Shown here: in pieces, positions 35,125-44,440 of the stretch | How positions within the stretch are numbered: the first letter of the stretch is position 1 | Layout of the letters: each line of letters starts with the position of its first letter | Assembly: GCF_022213955.1 (NCBI RefSeq) | Contig: NZ_JAKNTW010000011.1 | Location: forward strand, 1-64,000 | Direction of reading: 5' to 3' | DNA: 64,000 nt | Source of the DNA: Dolomitihabitans soli | Lineage (GTDB): Bacteria > Actinomycetota > Actinomycetes > Streptosporangiales > Streptosporangiaceae | Made by a program: the position numbers and the translations under genes | The notes under the pieces: generated by a model | Told to the model about the DNA's origin: nothing | The model's database searches: none | What the model saw: only the letters and a program-made list of their open reading frames with translations

Positions 35125-36014
35125 TCGCGCTCGGCGGCGGCCGGGCGCCGCGCCCGCAGCCCGTCGACGGTGAGCACGGCCAGGGCCGCCCACAGCAGCG
35201 CGAACCCGGCCCAGCGGGTCTGCGACATGGCCTCCCGGAAGACGAGCACCCCGAGGAGGAACTGCACGGCCGGCTCGATGTACTGCAGCATGCCCGTCGA
35301 ACTGAGCGGGATGCGGGTGGTCGCCGCGCCGAACAGCAGCATCGGCACCACCATGACGAACCCTGCCCCGATGCCCAGCCAGGTGTTCAGCGCCGAGACG
35401 TGGCCGAAGGTCGCGTGCCCGGTCCACTGGAGCACCACGAGATAGCCGAGCGCGGGCAGGAAGAGCACGCCGGTCTCCACCAGCAGGCCCTCGCCGGCTC
35501 CGGCGTTCACGTGCTTCTTGATCAGGCCGTAGGTGCCGAAGGTGAGCGCGAGGCCGAGCGCGATCCACGGCGGCCGGCCGTAGTCGACGGTGAGCACGAC
35601 GACGGTGACCAGGCCCAGCGCGACGGCCGCCCACTGCCAGGGGCGCAACCGCTCGCGATAGACGATCACCCCGAAGGCGATGCTGACCAGCGGGGTGATG
35701 AAGTAGCCGAGGGAGGCGTCCACGACCTGGCCGTTCATCGTCGCGTAGATGAACATGGCCCAGTTGACCGAGGTGAGCACGCCCGCCAGGACGAGCAGGC
35801 CGAGGTGCCTGCGGTTGCGCAGCAGGGCCGGCACGCGGGACCAGCGGCGGGCGAGGAGCACCACCGCGACGATCACCGCCAGGGACCACACGATCCGCAG
35901 AGCCACGATCTCCAGCGGCCCGGTCGGCTCCACGAGCGGCCAGTAGAGGGCCGACAATCCCCAGAGCACATACGCGGCGGCGCCGAGGAGGATCCCGCGC
36001 CGGCTCTCAGACAT
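35097..36014 (-). CDS. rarD: RarD/EamA-family permease
   Basis: 305 aa with ten predicted TM helices in two EamA halves. The RarD signature opens the protein (RRGILLGAAAYVLWGLSALYWPLVEPTGPLEI), and STGMLQYIEPAVQFLLGVLVFREAM is the typical second-half motif. Probably a drug/metabolite transporter (named for chloramphenicol sensitivity in E. coli); the substrate is unknown. The last 28 nt overlap the convergent upstream gene. Confidence 0.92.
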   Translation of the reverse strand: MSESRRGILLGAAAYVLWGLSALYWPLVEPTGPLEIVALRIVWSLAVIVAVVLLARRWSRVPALLRNRRHLGLLVLAGVLTSVNWAMFIYATMNGQVVDASLGYFITPLVSIAFGVIVYRERLRPWQWAAVALGLVTVVVLTVDYGRPPWIALGLALTFGTYGLIKKHVNAGAGEGLLVETGVLFLPALGYLVVLQWTGHATFGHVSALNTWLGIGAGFVMVVPMLLFGAATTRIPLSSTGMLQYIEPAVQFLLGVLVFREAMSQTRWAGFALLWAALAVLTVDGLRARRPAAAERDQEVRAPLP

Positions 36015-36337
36015 TGCTGCCAGCGTAACCGGTCGCCTTCGTCATCGCGGCGGCGTGGGGATCATGTGTCGATCCGCCCCCCGGTTCCGGGGTGGGTGCC
36101 GACCGTGATGCCCGTACGGCAGGCCACGCCGGAGCCGCGCGCCGCACCTGGCGCGGTCCGCGGGGTCAACGCTGCTCACGTGCGGGCGCCGATCACCGTC
36201 ACGGCGAAACGCTGGAGTGGTTTCTTCGGTTCCAAACCCCAGTGGGTGGACGTGATGTCCTGGATGGGGTGCGTGGTGATTTGGTGGTAGTGGGGGCTTA
36301 TGTCGATCCACTCTCGCGGGCGTGGGATCGTGGGTCG
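36015..36337. other. 323-bp gap without a supported gene
   Basis: It holds the rarD promoter region and leader of the next gene. A 60-codon plus-strand ORF at 36108-36290 ends in an aromatic stretch (SWMGCVVIWW). The middle, around 36210-36290, is AT-richer than its flanks. Neither strand gives a recognisable protein, and no RNA family is evident. Confidence 0.4.
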
Positions 36338-37297
36338 ATGGACTCGGCACACGAACTGCTGATCGAACTCGCCAGACGGCACGCGTTCGCCGACCTCGGG
36401 GCGCTGGCCGCCCGGGTCCTCCCCAACGCGGAGGAGATCGCGGACGTGTGCGAGTTCGGCCAGCGCCTGCTGTCACTCGACGCCGAGGACTTCGCGGTCG
36501 AGGCGCACGCCGTACCCTCCGGGCTGCGACGGCGGGCCCGTGCCTGCCACATGCCGCAGACGCCGCGTGAGCAGCCGCGGGGGGCGCTCACCTCGCTCAG
36601 GCCGGCCTACGCGCTGCTCCTTGAGGTGATCGCGGTCAGATGGCACCGGCGCGAGATGAGCCCGATGATGGCGGCCCTGCACATCGCCAGCGAGTACCTC
36701 CCGCTGCTGGCCTTCGAGCCGGTGCTCGGCCATGCGGGGGACCCGGCGGAGTGGCCGGCCGGGCTCAACGCGCCGGGCAGCAGGTTCGGCGTGATCGGTG
36801 ACCGCGACTGCGACCACACCAAGGCCGAGCAGTCCGCCGCGAACCGCACCCTGCGGGTGGCGACGGAGCCCGCCGAGGGGTGGCGCGCCTACTTCGACCG
36901 GCAGCACAGCCAGGTGGCCGGCGCGTTCGCCACCTGCGTGGCGACGTGCCGCAACCCGTGCACCGCGATGGACTGGGTCGCCCCCGCCGACCGCGAGCCG
37001 CTGGCGCTACGCGCCAAGGTGGCCCTGGCGTTCGCCGACACCCCTCTGGTCCGGCTGCGCCACGCCGCGCCCGTCGGCCACGGGTTCGGCGTGCCGTCGC
37101 CGGAGGAGGTGCTGTCCGCCTGGGAGCGCAGCCGTGCCGTACTCGACAAGAACGCGGTGGGCCGGGCGGCCACCCGCGACGACGGCTTCCCGATCCGGGG
37201 TCTGTCCGCGTTGTTCTCCGCCGTCGCCGGGGCGGTCGTCGAGCCCGCCACCCTGCTCGACGACATCGCCGATCATCTGGTCGCGCGGATGTCCTAG
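36338..37297 (+). CDS. Uncharacterised protein, 319 aa
   Basis: I do not recognise the family. Largely helical, soluble, no signal peptide or TM. The N-terminal part (MDSAHELLIELARRHAFADLGALAARVLPNAEEI) looks like a helical bundle. Features include DRDCDHTKAEQSAANRT and two nearby Cys in ATCVATCRNPC, a possible metal or redox site. Codon use is like its neighbours. Only a weak ribosome binding site precedes ATG 36338. Its stop overlaps that of the convergent FHA gene by 4 nt. Confidence 0.7.
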   Translation: MDSAHELLIELARRHAFADLGALAARVLPNAEEIADVCEFGQRLLSLDAEDFAVEAHAVPSGLRRRARACHMPQTPREQPRGALTSLRPAYALLLEVIAVRWHRREMSPMMAALHIASEYLPLLAFEPVLGHAGDPAEWPAGLNAPGSRFGVIGDRDCDHTKAEQSAANRTLRVATEPAEGWRAYFDRQHSQVAGAFATCVATCRNPCTAMDWVAPADREPLALRAKVALAFADTPLVRLRHAAPVGHGFGVPSPEEVLSAWERSRAVLDKNAVGRAATRDDGFPIRGLSALFSAVAGAVVEPATLLDDIADHLVARMS

Positions 37298-38022
37298 CGT
37301 CTCGGCACGGGCAGCAGGGCCAGGTGCTCGCTGGTCACCAGGTCGAAGCGGAGGGCGAGCGAGACCAGGGCGTGCCGCTGCCAGTCGGCCTTGCCCTCGC
37401 CATCGCTAGGCCGCTTGACGTGCAGCTTCTTCTCGGCGAGGTAACCGATGTGGAACCCGATGGCGGTCCGGCTCAGCCCCATGTCGGGCAGCCGCTCGAT
37501 GATCTCCGGGATGGTCGGGATCCGGGAGGAGGAGGGATCGCGCAGCCTCGGCTCGCAGAGCGCGACCAGGATGCGGAAGTACTTGGCCTCCTGGTCGAGC
37601 GGGTAGGCGGTCAGGGTCTCCGCGCCGACGTTGGAGCGTCCCGCCGGGGCGTGCACGTGCTGCGGCGCGAACACCAGGAAGGAGACGCTGCCGTCCACCG
37701 CCGGCAGCGAGACCCGGGAGAACTCGAACGGGATGGGCGCGCCCATCCGGCCGGGCGGGATCTTGACGAACTCGCCGCCGCCCTCCGGGTTCTCCACCAC
37801 GTAGGTCTTGGCCCCGCTGAGGTTCGAGAGCAGCCAGTAGTCGCCGACGGCGGCGATCTGCCCGGCCTGCCGCGACACCGCGGGGTCCTCGATCGCGATG
37901 TCCACCGGCGTGCCCGGAGCCCCCCGGCCGAAAACGGCCCGCTGCCCGGGTTCGAGCTCCAGAGAGTAGGGCCGGTCGGGACTCGGCACCGCGGAGAGTT
38001 GGATCAGAATCGTGCTGTGCAC
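37294..38022 (-). CDS. FHA-domain protein with C-terminal winged helix
   Basis: 242 aa. The FHA-like N-terminal half has VFGRGAPGTP, PAVSRQAGQI and LSNLSGAKTYVV in the right order; the usual SxxH is SRQAGQ, so His is replaced by Gln. The C-terminal half (IPTIPEIIERLPDMGLSRTAIGFHIGYLAEKKLHVKR) reads as a winged helix-turn-helix. This suggests phosphothreonine-dependent DNA binding. It is divergent from the receptor kinase, which makes it the obvious candidate substrate or reader. The start is GTG 38022. Confidence 0.82.
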   Translation of the reverse strand: MHSTILIQLSAVPSPDRPYSLELEPGQRAVFGRGAPGTPVDIAIEDPAVSRQAGQIAAVGDYWLLSNLSGAKTYVVENPEGGGEFVKIPPGRMGAPIPFEFSRVSLPAVDGSVSFLVFAPQHVHAPAGRSNVGAETLTAYPLDQEAKYFRILVALCEPRLRDPSSSRIPTIPEIIERLPDMGLSRTAIGFHIGYLAEKKLHVKRPSDGEGKADWQRHALVSLALRFDLVTSEHLALLPVPRR

Positions 38023-38075
38023 CAGCGAGACCTTACTCGTGCGTCACCGGATATCCATCGGGTGTCTCTTTGTAG

Positions 38076-38097
38076 CCGAATGTGTGGGTTCATTCGG
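38076..38097. promoter_or_regulatory. Inverted repeat between FHA and kinase genes
   Basis: CCGAATG-N8-CATTCGG, perfect 7-bp arms, lies 54 nt upstream of the FHA start in the 207-bp divergent region. It could be an operator for the FHA-winged-helix protein controlling both genes. Position-based inference only. Confidence 0.42.
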
Positions 38098-38229
38098 TCT
38101 CCTGTTCTACAGATAGGAGTCGAGACGACATCATCCACCACGCGGAGCGGCCGAAGAAAGCTGGCAGCTGACAGGTTGAATCGGCGGGTTGAATAGACGG
38201 GTAGTGGATCAGCCGCCATGATGTGCTGA

Positions 38230-39729
38230 ATGACGGCTCCCTCCCATGCCGGCCGCTACCGAATCGACCAGGTAATCGGCGTCGGCGGGTTCGCATCCGT
38301 TCACCTCGGGCATGATGACGAACTCCGCTCTCCGGTCGCAGTCAAGATCCTCGCCGACAACTGGTCCCGCCAGCCGCACATTCGCGAGCGGTTCCTGCAG
38401 GAGGCGCGGCTGTTGCGCAAGGCCGACTCCCACCGGCTCGTACAGGTCTTCGACCTCGGCGAACTCGACGACGGCCGGCCGTACTTCGTGATGACCTATG
38501 CCGACAAGGGCACCCTGGAGGAGCGCCTGGCCGGTGCCCCGATGGGGGTGGCGGAGACGATCGAGGTGATCGGCGAGATCTGCCAGGGCGTCTCGGTCCT
38601 GCACAGCATCGGCGTCGTGCACCGCGACCTCAAGCCGTCGAACGTGTTGTTCTGCTCCCGGCCCGAGGGCGGCGAGCGGGTCATGGTGGCCGACCTGGGC
38701 ATCGCGCGATCGACCGACCACCTGTCCGGGCTGACCCTGCCCGCGGGCTCCCCCGGCTACCAGGCTCCCGAGCAGCTCCACTTCGACGGCGCACCAGACG
38801 CCCGCGCCGACGTCCACGGGCTGGGCGCGCTGACCTACCACATGCTCACCGGCCGCGTCCCGGGCAAGCCCACCGACCGGGTTCCGCCGAGCGCGCTGCG
38901 TCCCGACGTCCCGCCCGCCGTGGACGAGGCCGTCATGCGCGCTCTGGCCCCTGACCGCGAGGACCGCTGGTCCGACGCCGCCACCTACGTGGCCGCCCTG
39001 ACCGGGACCACTCCGGTGCCGCTCGCCGTCGCGCCCATCTCCCCCGTCACCGCGGTGAAACCACGCGCCGGCGACGTTCCTCCCGGCGAATCAGCGGACG
39101 AAACCCCCGACGACGCCCCCCGGCGGCGGCCGCGACGCGTGCTCACGCTCTCCCTGCTGGCCGCGGCCGCCGTCATCGCGATCACCGCCGGGAGCGTGGC
39201 ACTGCTCCGCGGGCAGGACCCCATCGCCCCTCCCCCGGACAGTACGGCGAGCCCGTCGGACGGCACGGCCCAGTGGTTACGCGAGGATTCCGACATCCCC
39301 CGTGAATACCGCGCGTGGATCGTGAAGGCGGGCACCAACTGCAAGCTGAAGGGGCTGAGCCCCGCGCTGATCGCCGCGATGCTGAAGGCCGAGTCCGGCT
39401 TCGACCCCAACCTGAACGATCCCGAGAACGCGGAGTTCGGCATCGCGCGCTGGACCCCGGAGGTGCTCTGGCACTGGCAGCCCGGCGGTCTGGCGGCCCC
39501 GCTGCCCAAGCCGCCGTTAGGGGCGGAGGTCTCGATCACGTCGATGGGCCGCTTCATGTGCCACCTCGGGCCGCAGATCGCGGACGTGCCCGGCGACCCC
39601 GCCCTGAACCTCGCCGGCCTCTTCCGCAGCGGCGTCGAGCCCATGCATCGCTCGAACGGCGTCCCCAAGAAGTGGCTCGACCACACCAGCAAGGTCAAGA
39701 CCTATATGGCTGACTACCTCCCGAAGTGA
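38230..39729 (+). CDS. Receptor Ser/Thr kinase with extracellular lytic-transglycosylase-like domain
   Basis: 499 aa. Kinase domain, residues 10-260: glycine loop IGVGGFASV, Lys39 in VAVK, catalytic HRDLKPSN (131-138), DLG at 155-157 instead of DFG, and APE at 179-181. A Pro/Arg-rich juxtamembrane region leads to one TM helix (about 304-326). The outside part, residues 350-499, looks like a transglycosylase SLT fold: LSPALIAAMLKAESGFDPN, with Glu388 as candidate catalytic acid, then FGIARWTPEVL. This replaces the PASTA repeats usual in PknB. A wall-sensing or wall-cutting receptor is likely. It is divergent from the FHA gene. Confidence 0.9.
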   Translation: MTAPSHAGRYRIDQVIGVGGFASVHLGHDDELRSPVAVKILADNWSRQPHIRERFLQEARLLRKADSHRLVQVFDLGELDDGRPYFVMTYADKGTLEERLAGAPMGVAETIEVIGEICQGVSVLHSIGVVHRDLKPSNVLFCSRPEGGERVMVADLGIARSTDHLSGLTLPAGSPGYQAPEQLHFDGAPDARADVHGLGALTYHMLTGRVPGKPTDRVPPSALRPDVPPAVDEAVMRALAPDREDRWSDAATYVAALTGTTPVPLAVAPISPVTAVKPRAGDVPPGESADETPDDAPRRRPRRVLTLSLLAAAAVIAITAGSVALLRGQDPIAPPPDSTASPSDGTAQWLREDSDIPREYRAWIVKAGTNCKLKGLSPALIAAMLKAESGFDPNLNDPENAEFGIARWTPEVLWHWQPGGLAAPLPKPPLGAEVSITSMGRFMCHLGPQIADVPGDPALNLAGLFRSGVEPMHRSNGVPKKWLDHTSKVKTYMADYLPK

Positions 39730-39738
39730 CCCGCGCCG

Positions 39739-40104
39739 CTACCGGGCCGACTGCTCGGCCAGGGCGGCGAGGCCGTAGACCACGCCGCCGGCGAGGTCTC
39801 CGCCGCTGAAGGCGGTCGCCATGGACAGCGCCACCAGACGGCAGCGGTCATCCGTCAGTCTCCTGCGGGCCCGCTCGCCGGTCACCACCTCCAGGGCGTG
39901 GCCGGCGGGGTCGACGTAGACCAGGACCGCGTCGGCCGACTCCTCCCCCAGCGCCGCGTGCAGACGTTCGGCGAAGGGGCGGCGGCGACCCGGGTGCGGG
40001 CCGACATAGACGGCGAACCGCAGGCCCGTCCGGCGTTCCGCGTGCCGTACGGCCTGGCGGATGTCCTCGGCCTGGACGGAGGTGAGTGTGCGCATGGCCG
40101 TCAC
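39739..40104 (-). CDS. TPM-domain (DUF5130-like) protein
   Basis: 121 aa. The sequence TLTSVQAEDIRQAVRHAERRTGLRFAVYVG ... ADAVLVYVDPAGHALEVVTGERARRRLTDDRCRLVALSM matches the TPM_phosphatase/DUF5130 pattern. No TM. The function of the actinobacterial family is unknown. Start GTG 40104 overlaps the stop of the upstream membrane gene as GTGA, supporting translational coupling; ATG 40095 is an internal alternative. Confidence 0.78.
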   Translation of the reverse strand: MTAMRTLTSVQAEDIRQAVRHAERRTGLRFAVYVGPHPGRRRPFAERLHAALGEESADAVLVYVDPAGHALEVVTGERARRRLTDDRCRLVALSMATAFSGGDLAGGVVYGLAALAEQSAR

Positions 40105-40406
40105 CAGCCCGCCGACGCGCCGCCGGTGGGGCGGCCGGGCTCCGCGGCCTCGGCGAGCGCGGACCAGTCGGCCTCGGGGACGGTCACCCAGAGTGGCCGC
40201 CGCTCCATCAGCACCAGGCCGGAACTGCTGACGCCGTGCTCGCTCCGGGACGGGCCGCCGAACCACACCGCGGCGTCCGGGGACGGCGGGCGGCCGCTGT
40301 GCTGGGCGCGGGCCCGGACAGGCAGCGCCACGAGCAGGCTGATCACGACGAACAACCCCGCCGAGACCCCGATGAGAACGCCGAGCACCGCAATCGCGCT
40401 GTCCAC
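40101..40406 (-). CDS. Small single-pass membrane protein, coupled to the TPM gene
   Basis: 101 aa from GTG 40406 (MDSAIAVLGVLIGVSAG), with one TM helix (AIAVLGVLIGVSAGLFVVISLLVALPV) and a soluble tail containing AVWFGGPSRSEHGVSSSGLVLMERRPLWVTVPEADW. A longer start at 40466 is possible. I do not recognise the family. The 4-nt overlap with the TPM gene suggests the two proteins work together at the membrane. Confidence 0.68.
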   Translation of the reverse strand: MDSAIAVLGVLIGVSAGLFVVISLLVALPVRARAQHSGRPPSPDAAVWFGGPSRSEHGVSSSGLVLMERRPLWVTVPEADWSALAEAAEPGRPTGGASAGW

Positions 40407-40489
40407 ACCAACGAACGTAGACCCGTCCCGGAGGCGCGTCGAGAGCGAGCGTGTGGAGAACGTCACAGGGCGACCAGAAGGTGACAGTC

Positions 40490-40732
40490 ATGTATCCGCC
40501 GAGCAGGTCGTCCCGGCCTGTCGTCGTCCTGGACCGGGAGCCGGCCGGACCACCAGGTGAGACTTCCCTGGCGTTCCACGTCTTCTGCCTGCTCGGACGC
40601 GGTAAGATCACGACTGTGCTCGGTCACGCCGTGCTGAGCGCTGCGCTGTCACCAGGGTTGTCTAGAGAAGAAAGCCATAGATACCCGGTTTTCAGCGTTG
40701 CGAAGCGGGTGATGATGGCCACAAAAGTATGA
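40490..40732 (+). CDS. Doubtful small ORF (80 codons) before the NERD gene
   Basis: It begins MYPPSRSSRPVVVLDREPAG and ends RVMMATKV, with AGAAGG 9 nt upstream of ATG 40490. It is mostly unrelated to known proteins and its second half is AT-richer than local genes. It occupies most of the 366-bp gap between the membrane-protein gene and NERD gene. It could be real or chance. Confidence 0.22.
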   Translation: MYPPSRSSRPVVVLDREPAGPPGETSLAFHVFCLLGRGKITTVLGHAVLSAALSPGLSREESHRYPVFSVAKRVMMATKV

Positions 40733-40772
40733 ACCAGGGAAGACTAGGCAATCCTTCTACCACTCGGCTACC

Positions 40773-41603
40773 GTGAGTTACGTGGATCTTGGCCAATCTC
40801 CAGAAGACGGTCACAATACGTCACCGATTTGGGTGAGTGACCGGCCGGCGCAGTCGTCGGCTCGCCCCACCGCCCCCGTCTCGACGTTCGCTCCTGTCGA
40901 ACGGGCCTCGCTGCGCAGCCTGCTCCAGCAGCCGAAGTACCGGCCGCTGCGGTTGCGCGCCCTGATCGCCGTGCTCGCCGGGCTCGTCGTCGGCGTGCTG
41001 GTGTCCGACTGGCGTGCCGGGGTCACAGGCGCGGTTCTCGCGGCGATCGCCGACACCGTCTACCGTGCGCGCTCGGCGTCCTCCGTGCCCGCCTGGCGCC
41101 GACGATCATCCGCGGCCGAGCGGCGGACCGAGGCCCAGCTGAAGAAGCTGGAACGCGGCGGCTACCGCACGCTGCACGCCCGCGCGATCCCCGGCAGCGA
41201 GGCCCAGATCGATCATCTGGTGGTCGGCCCGACCGGCGTCTACGCGGTCGACTCGGAGAGCTGGGACAAACGACTACCCGTTCGCGTGCAGTCGGGCAAA
41301 CGGCTCTTCCACGGCCCGTTCAACCAGAAGCCGCGTCTCACCGAGGCGGCCTGGGAGGCGTCACAGGCGGGTGAGCTGATCACGAAGAAGATCGGCAGAG
41401 AGGTCACCGTCGTCCCGTCGCTCGCGATCTACGGCCCGGCGATCCCGTGGAAGATCCTCAGCATCCGCAACGTCGACGTCTACGAGGGCAGCCGAGCCCG
41501 CAAGTGGATCACCAAGCGGGAGCACTCGCTGACCGAGCCCGAGATCGAAGAGATCTTCGAGGCGGCCGAGCAGACGCTGCCGCCCAGATACGCGGAGGGC
41601 TGA
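40773..41603 (+). CDS. NERD-domain (nuclease-related) membrane protein
   Basis: 276 aa. Two closely spaced hydrophobic segments (LRALIAVLAGLVVGVLV, VTGAVLAAIADTVY) precede a NERD domain: RTLHARAIPGSEAQIDHLVVGPTGVYAVDSESWDKRL. The usual catalytic pattern D...(D/E)xK is here D...DSES, so the Lys expected after the acidic residue is missing and nuclease activity is doubtful. The start is GTG 40773 with a weak Shine-Dalgarno. ilvD follows 105 nt downstream. Confidence 0.85.
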   Translation: MSYVDLGQSPEDGHNTSPIWVSDRPAQSSARPTAPVSTFAPVERASLRSLLQQPKYRPLRLRALIAVLAGLVVGVLVSDWRAGVTGAVLAAIADTVYRARSASSVPAWRRRSSAAERRTEAQLKKLERGGYRTLHARAIPGSEAQIDHLVVGPTGVYAVDSESWDKRLPVRVQSGKRLFHGPFNQKPRLTEAAWEASQAGELITKKIGREVTVVPSLAIYGPAIPWKILSIRNVDVYEGSRARKWITKREHSLTEPEIEEIFEAAEQTLPPRYAEG

Positions 41604-41708
41604 CCGTCTGGCGGTCCGAGTCGTGGACGGGCGTCTCATGCACTGGGCGCTGGCCGTACCATTTGAAGATGCGTCTGTAGTCAGACAGTCTTCGATGGGA
41701 GATGTGCC

Positions 41709-43547
41709 ATGCCCGCCCTCAGGTCGCGAACGGTCACACACGGCAGGAACATGGCCGGTGCCCGGGCACTGCTCCGGGCGACCGGCGTAGAAGCCGGCGA
41801 CTTCGGCAAACCGATCGTAGCGATCGCCAACAGCTTCACGCAGTTCGTGCCCGGGCACGTGCACCTGCGCGAAGTCGCGGACGTGGTCGCGGGCGGCGTG
41901 CGCGAGGCGGGCGCGATCCCCCGCGAGTTCAACACGATCGCGGTCGACGACGGCATCGCCATGGGGCACGGCGGCATGCTCTACTCGCTGCCCAGCCGCG
42001 AACTGATCGCCGACGCGGTCGAGTACATGGTGAACGCCCACTGCGCCGACGCGCTGGTCTGCGTCTCCAACTGCGACAAGATCACCCCTGGCATGCTGCT
42101 GGCCGCCTTCCGGCTCAACATCCCGACGGTGTTCGTCTCCGGCGGTCCGATGGAGGCCGGCAAGGCTCTCGGGCGCAAGCTCGACCTGATCAATCCGATG
42201 ATCGCCGCGGCCGACGACAGCGTCTCCGACGCCGAGTTGCTGGAGATGGAGGAGAACGCCTGCCCGACCTGCGGCTCGTGCAGCGGCATGTTCACCGCCA
42301 ACTCCATGAACTGCCTCGTGGAGGCCCTCGGCCTGGCGCTGCCCGGCAACGGCACCACACTGGCCACGCACGTCGCGCGGCGCGCCCTGTTCGAGCAGGC
42401 CGGCCGTACCCTGGTGGACATCACGCGGCGCTACTACGAGCAGGACGACGAGTCGGTGCTGCCGCGCTCGATCGCCACCCGTGACGCGTTCGAGAACGCC
42501 ATGGCCCTCGACGTCTCGATGGGCGGCTCCACGAACACGATCCTGCACCTGCTGGCCGCCGCCCGCGAGGCGGAGGTCGACTTCGGCCTCAAGGAGATCA
42601 ACGAGGTCTCGCTCCGGGTGCCCTGCCTGTGCAAGGTGGCCCCCGCGACCGAGAAGTACCACGTGGAAGACGTGCACAGGGCCGGTGGCATCCCCGCCAT
42701 CCTCGGCGAGCTCGACCGCGCGGGCCTGCTCCACCGCGACGTGCCCACCATCAACGGGGGCACCCTGGCCGACTTCATCGCCGCCTGGGACCCGATGTCG
42801 CCCACCGTGCTGCCCGAGGCCATGGAGTTGTGGCACGCCGGGCCCGGCAACGTGCGCACCGTCAAGCCCTACTCGCAGGACGCCCGCTGGGACGACCTCG
42901 ATCTCGACCGCGCCGCCGGCTGCGTCCGCGACCTGGAGCACGCCTACACCCGCGACGGCGGGCTGGCCGTGCTCTACGGCAACCTCGCACTGGACGGCGC
43001 CGTGGTCAAGACGGCCGGCGTCGACGAGTCGATCTGGCGGTTCACCGGGCCGGCCGTGGTCTTCGAGTCGCAGGAAGACGCCGTGGAAGGCATCCTAAAC
43101 AACAAGGTCAAGCCCGGCGACGTGGTGGTCATCAGGTATGAGGGGCCCAAGGGCGGGCCCGGCATGCAGGAGATGCTCTACCCGACCTCCTTCCTCAAGG
43201 GGAAGGGCCTCGGCAAGACGTGCGCCCTGGTCACGGATGGCCGCTTCTCCGGCGGCACCTCCGGCCTGTCCATCGGGCACGCGTCTCCCGAGGCGGGGGA
43301 AGGCGGCATCATCGCCCTGGTCGAGGACGGCGACCTCGTCGAGATCGACATCCCTGCCCGGTCCCTGGAGCTCAAGGTCTCCGAGGGCGAGCTCGCCGCC
43401 CGCCGCGAGCGCCTGCTCGCCGACCTCGGCGGTTACCGTCCCCGCGACCGGCACCGCCCGGTGACCGCCGCCCTCCAGGCGTACGCCGCCCTCACCACGT
43501 CCGCCTCGACCGGCGCCTCCCGCGACCTGACCCAGCTCTCCCGCTGA
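41709..43547 (+). CDS. ilvD: Dihydroxy-acid dehydratase
   Basis: Fe-S dehydratase making 2-keto acids for valine, isoleucine and leucine. 612 aa. Cluster Cys motifs are [12 protein letters not shown] and [20 protein letters not shown]; further signatures are [13 protein letters not shown] and [27 protein letters not shown] precedes ATG 41709. No other ilv or leu genes are adjacent. The C-terminal extension ([26 protein letters not shown]) is typical of actinobacteria. Confidence 0.97.
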   Translation: MPALRSRTVTHGRNMAGARALLRATGVEAGDFGKPIVAIANSFTQFVPGHVHLREVADVVAGGVREAGAIPREFNTIAVDDGIAMGHGGMLYSLPSRELIADAVEYMVNAHCADALVCVSNCDKITPGMLLAAFRLNIPTVFVSGGPMEAGKALGRKLDLINPMIAAADDSVSDAELLEMEENACPTCGSCSGMFTANSMNCLVEALGLALPGNGTTLATHVARRALFEQAGRTLVDITRRYYEQDDESVLPRSIATRDAFENAMALDVSMGGSTNTILHLLAAAREAEVDFGLKEINEVSLRVPCLCKVAPATEKYHVEDVHRAGGIPAILGELDRAGLLHRDVPTINGGTLADFIAAWDPMSPTVLPEAMELWHAGPGNVRTVKPYSQDARWDDLDLDRAAGCVRDLEHAYTRDGGLAVLYGNLALDGAVVKTAGVDESIWRFTGPAVVFESQEDAVEGILNNKVKPGDVVVIRYEGPKGGPGMQEMLYPTSFLKGKGLGKTCALVTDGRFSGGTSGLSIGHASPEAGEGGIIALVEDGDLVEIDIPARSLELKVSEGELAARRERLLADLGGYRPRDRHRPVTAALQAYAALTTSASTGASRDLTQLSR

Positions 43548-43580
43548 CCGCCCCGCCGCGGCGTCCGCGCGTGAGGGTGC

Positions 43581-44411
43581 TCACGGGCGGAAGGCCGCGG
43601 CGTGTTCGGTGGCCCACTGGGCGAAGGTGCGAGCCGGGCGGCCGGTGATCTGCTCGACGGTCGGGAGCACCGTGTAGCCCTCCTCGGGCGTGTCACCGAG
43701 CGCCGAGACGAGGAACTCGACCAGTTCCTCGGACATGCCCTCACTCCGCCACTTCTCCTTCGCCTGCGCCTCGGTGAGCTCGACGAACGCGATCTCACGG
43801 CCGATGGCGTCGCCGAGCACGCGCACCTTCTGCGCGATGGTGAGCGCCTCGGGGCCGGTCAGCGTGTACGTCTTGCCGCCGTGGCCTCCCCCGGCGAGGA
43901 TGGTGGCCGCGACCGCCGCGATGTCGGCCTCGTGGATCATCGCGCTCAGCCGGTCACCGTACGGCTCCCGGACCACGTCTTCGGCACGTACGGAGGGGCC
44001 CCACCACTTCAGTGTGTTGGCCATGAACTCGACGGGGTTGAGCAGCGTCCATTCCAGGCCGCTGCCGGCCAGCGCCTGCTCCAGGCTCCCGTCGGCCCGG
44101 CCGCCCAGGACGGTGACGCGGCGCGCGCCGAACTTGACGGCGCTCTCCACGATCTCCTTGCCGGACGTCAGCGGCTGGTAGTGGTCTCCGGCGAAGTTGA
44201 TCAGGTGGATCGCGGTGACGCCGTCCAGGGCCGGGGTGAGACTGTCCGGTACGGCGAGGTCACCGGCGACGATCTCGACTCCCGCCGGCAGCTCCGCCTT
44301 CGCCCTCGCCGGGTCACGCGTCAGGGCACGCACCCGGTGACCGGCCTCGACAAGCTGACCGGCCACCTGGCTGCCGACGGTTCCGGTGGCTCCGGTTACC
44401 AAGATCGTCAT
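43581..44411 (-). CDS. NmrA-like NAD(P)H-binding protein
   Basis: Short-chain-type Rossmann protein, 276 aa. MTILVTGATGTVGSQVAGQLVEAGHRVRALTRDPARA carries the GATGxxG nucleotide motif. The later part (ALAGSGLEWTLLNPVEFMANTLKWWG) is like NmrA/HSCARG redox sensors and azoreductase-like paralogues. The Ser-Tyr-Lys triad is absent, so catalysis is uncertain. ATG 44411 has GGGAGAA 6-7 nt upstream. Two operator-like repeats lie upstream. Confidence 0.9.
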   Translation of the reverse strand: MTILVTGATGTVGSQVAGQLVEAGHRVRALTRDPARAKAELPAGVEIVAGDLAVPDSLTPALDGVTAIHLINFAGDHYQPLTSGKEIVESAVKFGARRVTVLGGRADGSLEQALAGSGLEWTLLNPVEFMANTLKWWGPSVRAEDVVREPYGDRLSAMIHEADIAAVAATILAGGGHGGKTYTLTGPEALTIAQKVRVLGDAIGREIAFVELTEAQAKEKWRSEGMSEELVEFLVSALGDTPEEGYTVLPTVEQITGRPARTFAQWATEHAAAFRP

Positions 44412-44440
44412 TATGTTCTCCCTCATGCCCAGGCCTCAAT

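Noticed and set aside
36108-36290. 60-codon ORF ending SWMGCVVIWW upstream of the 319-aa gene
   Set aside because: No ribosome binding site and no family resemblance. Kept only as a remark on the gap.
41604-41708. T-box or attenuator leader before ilvD
   Set aside because: Only 105 nt, with no specifier loop, T-box sequence or branched-chain-rich leader peptide.
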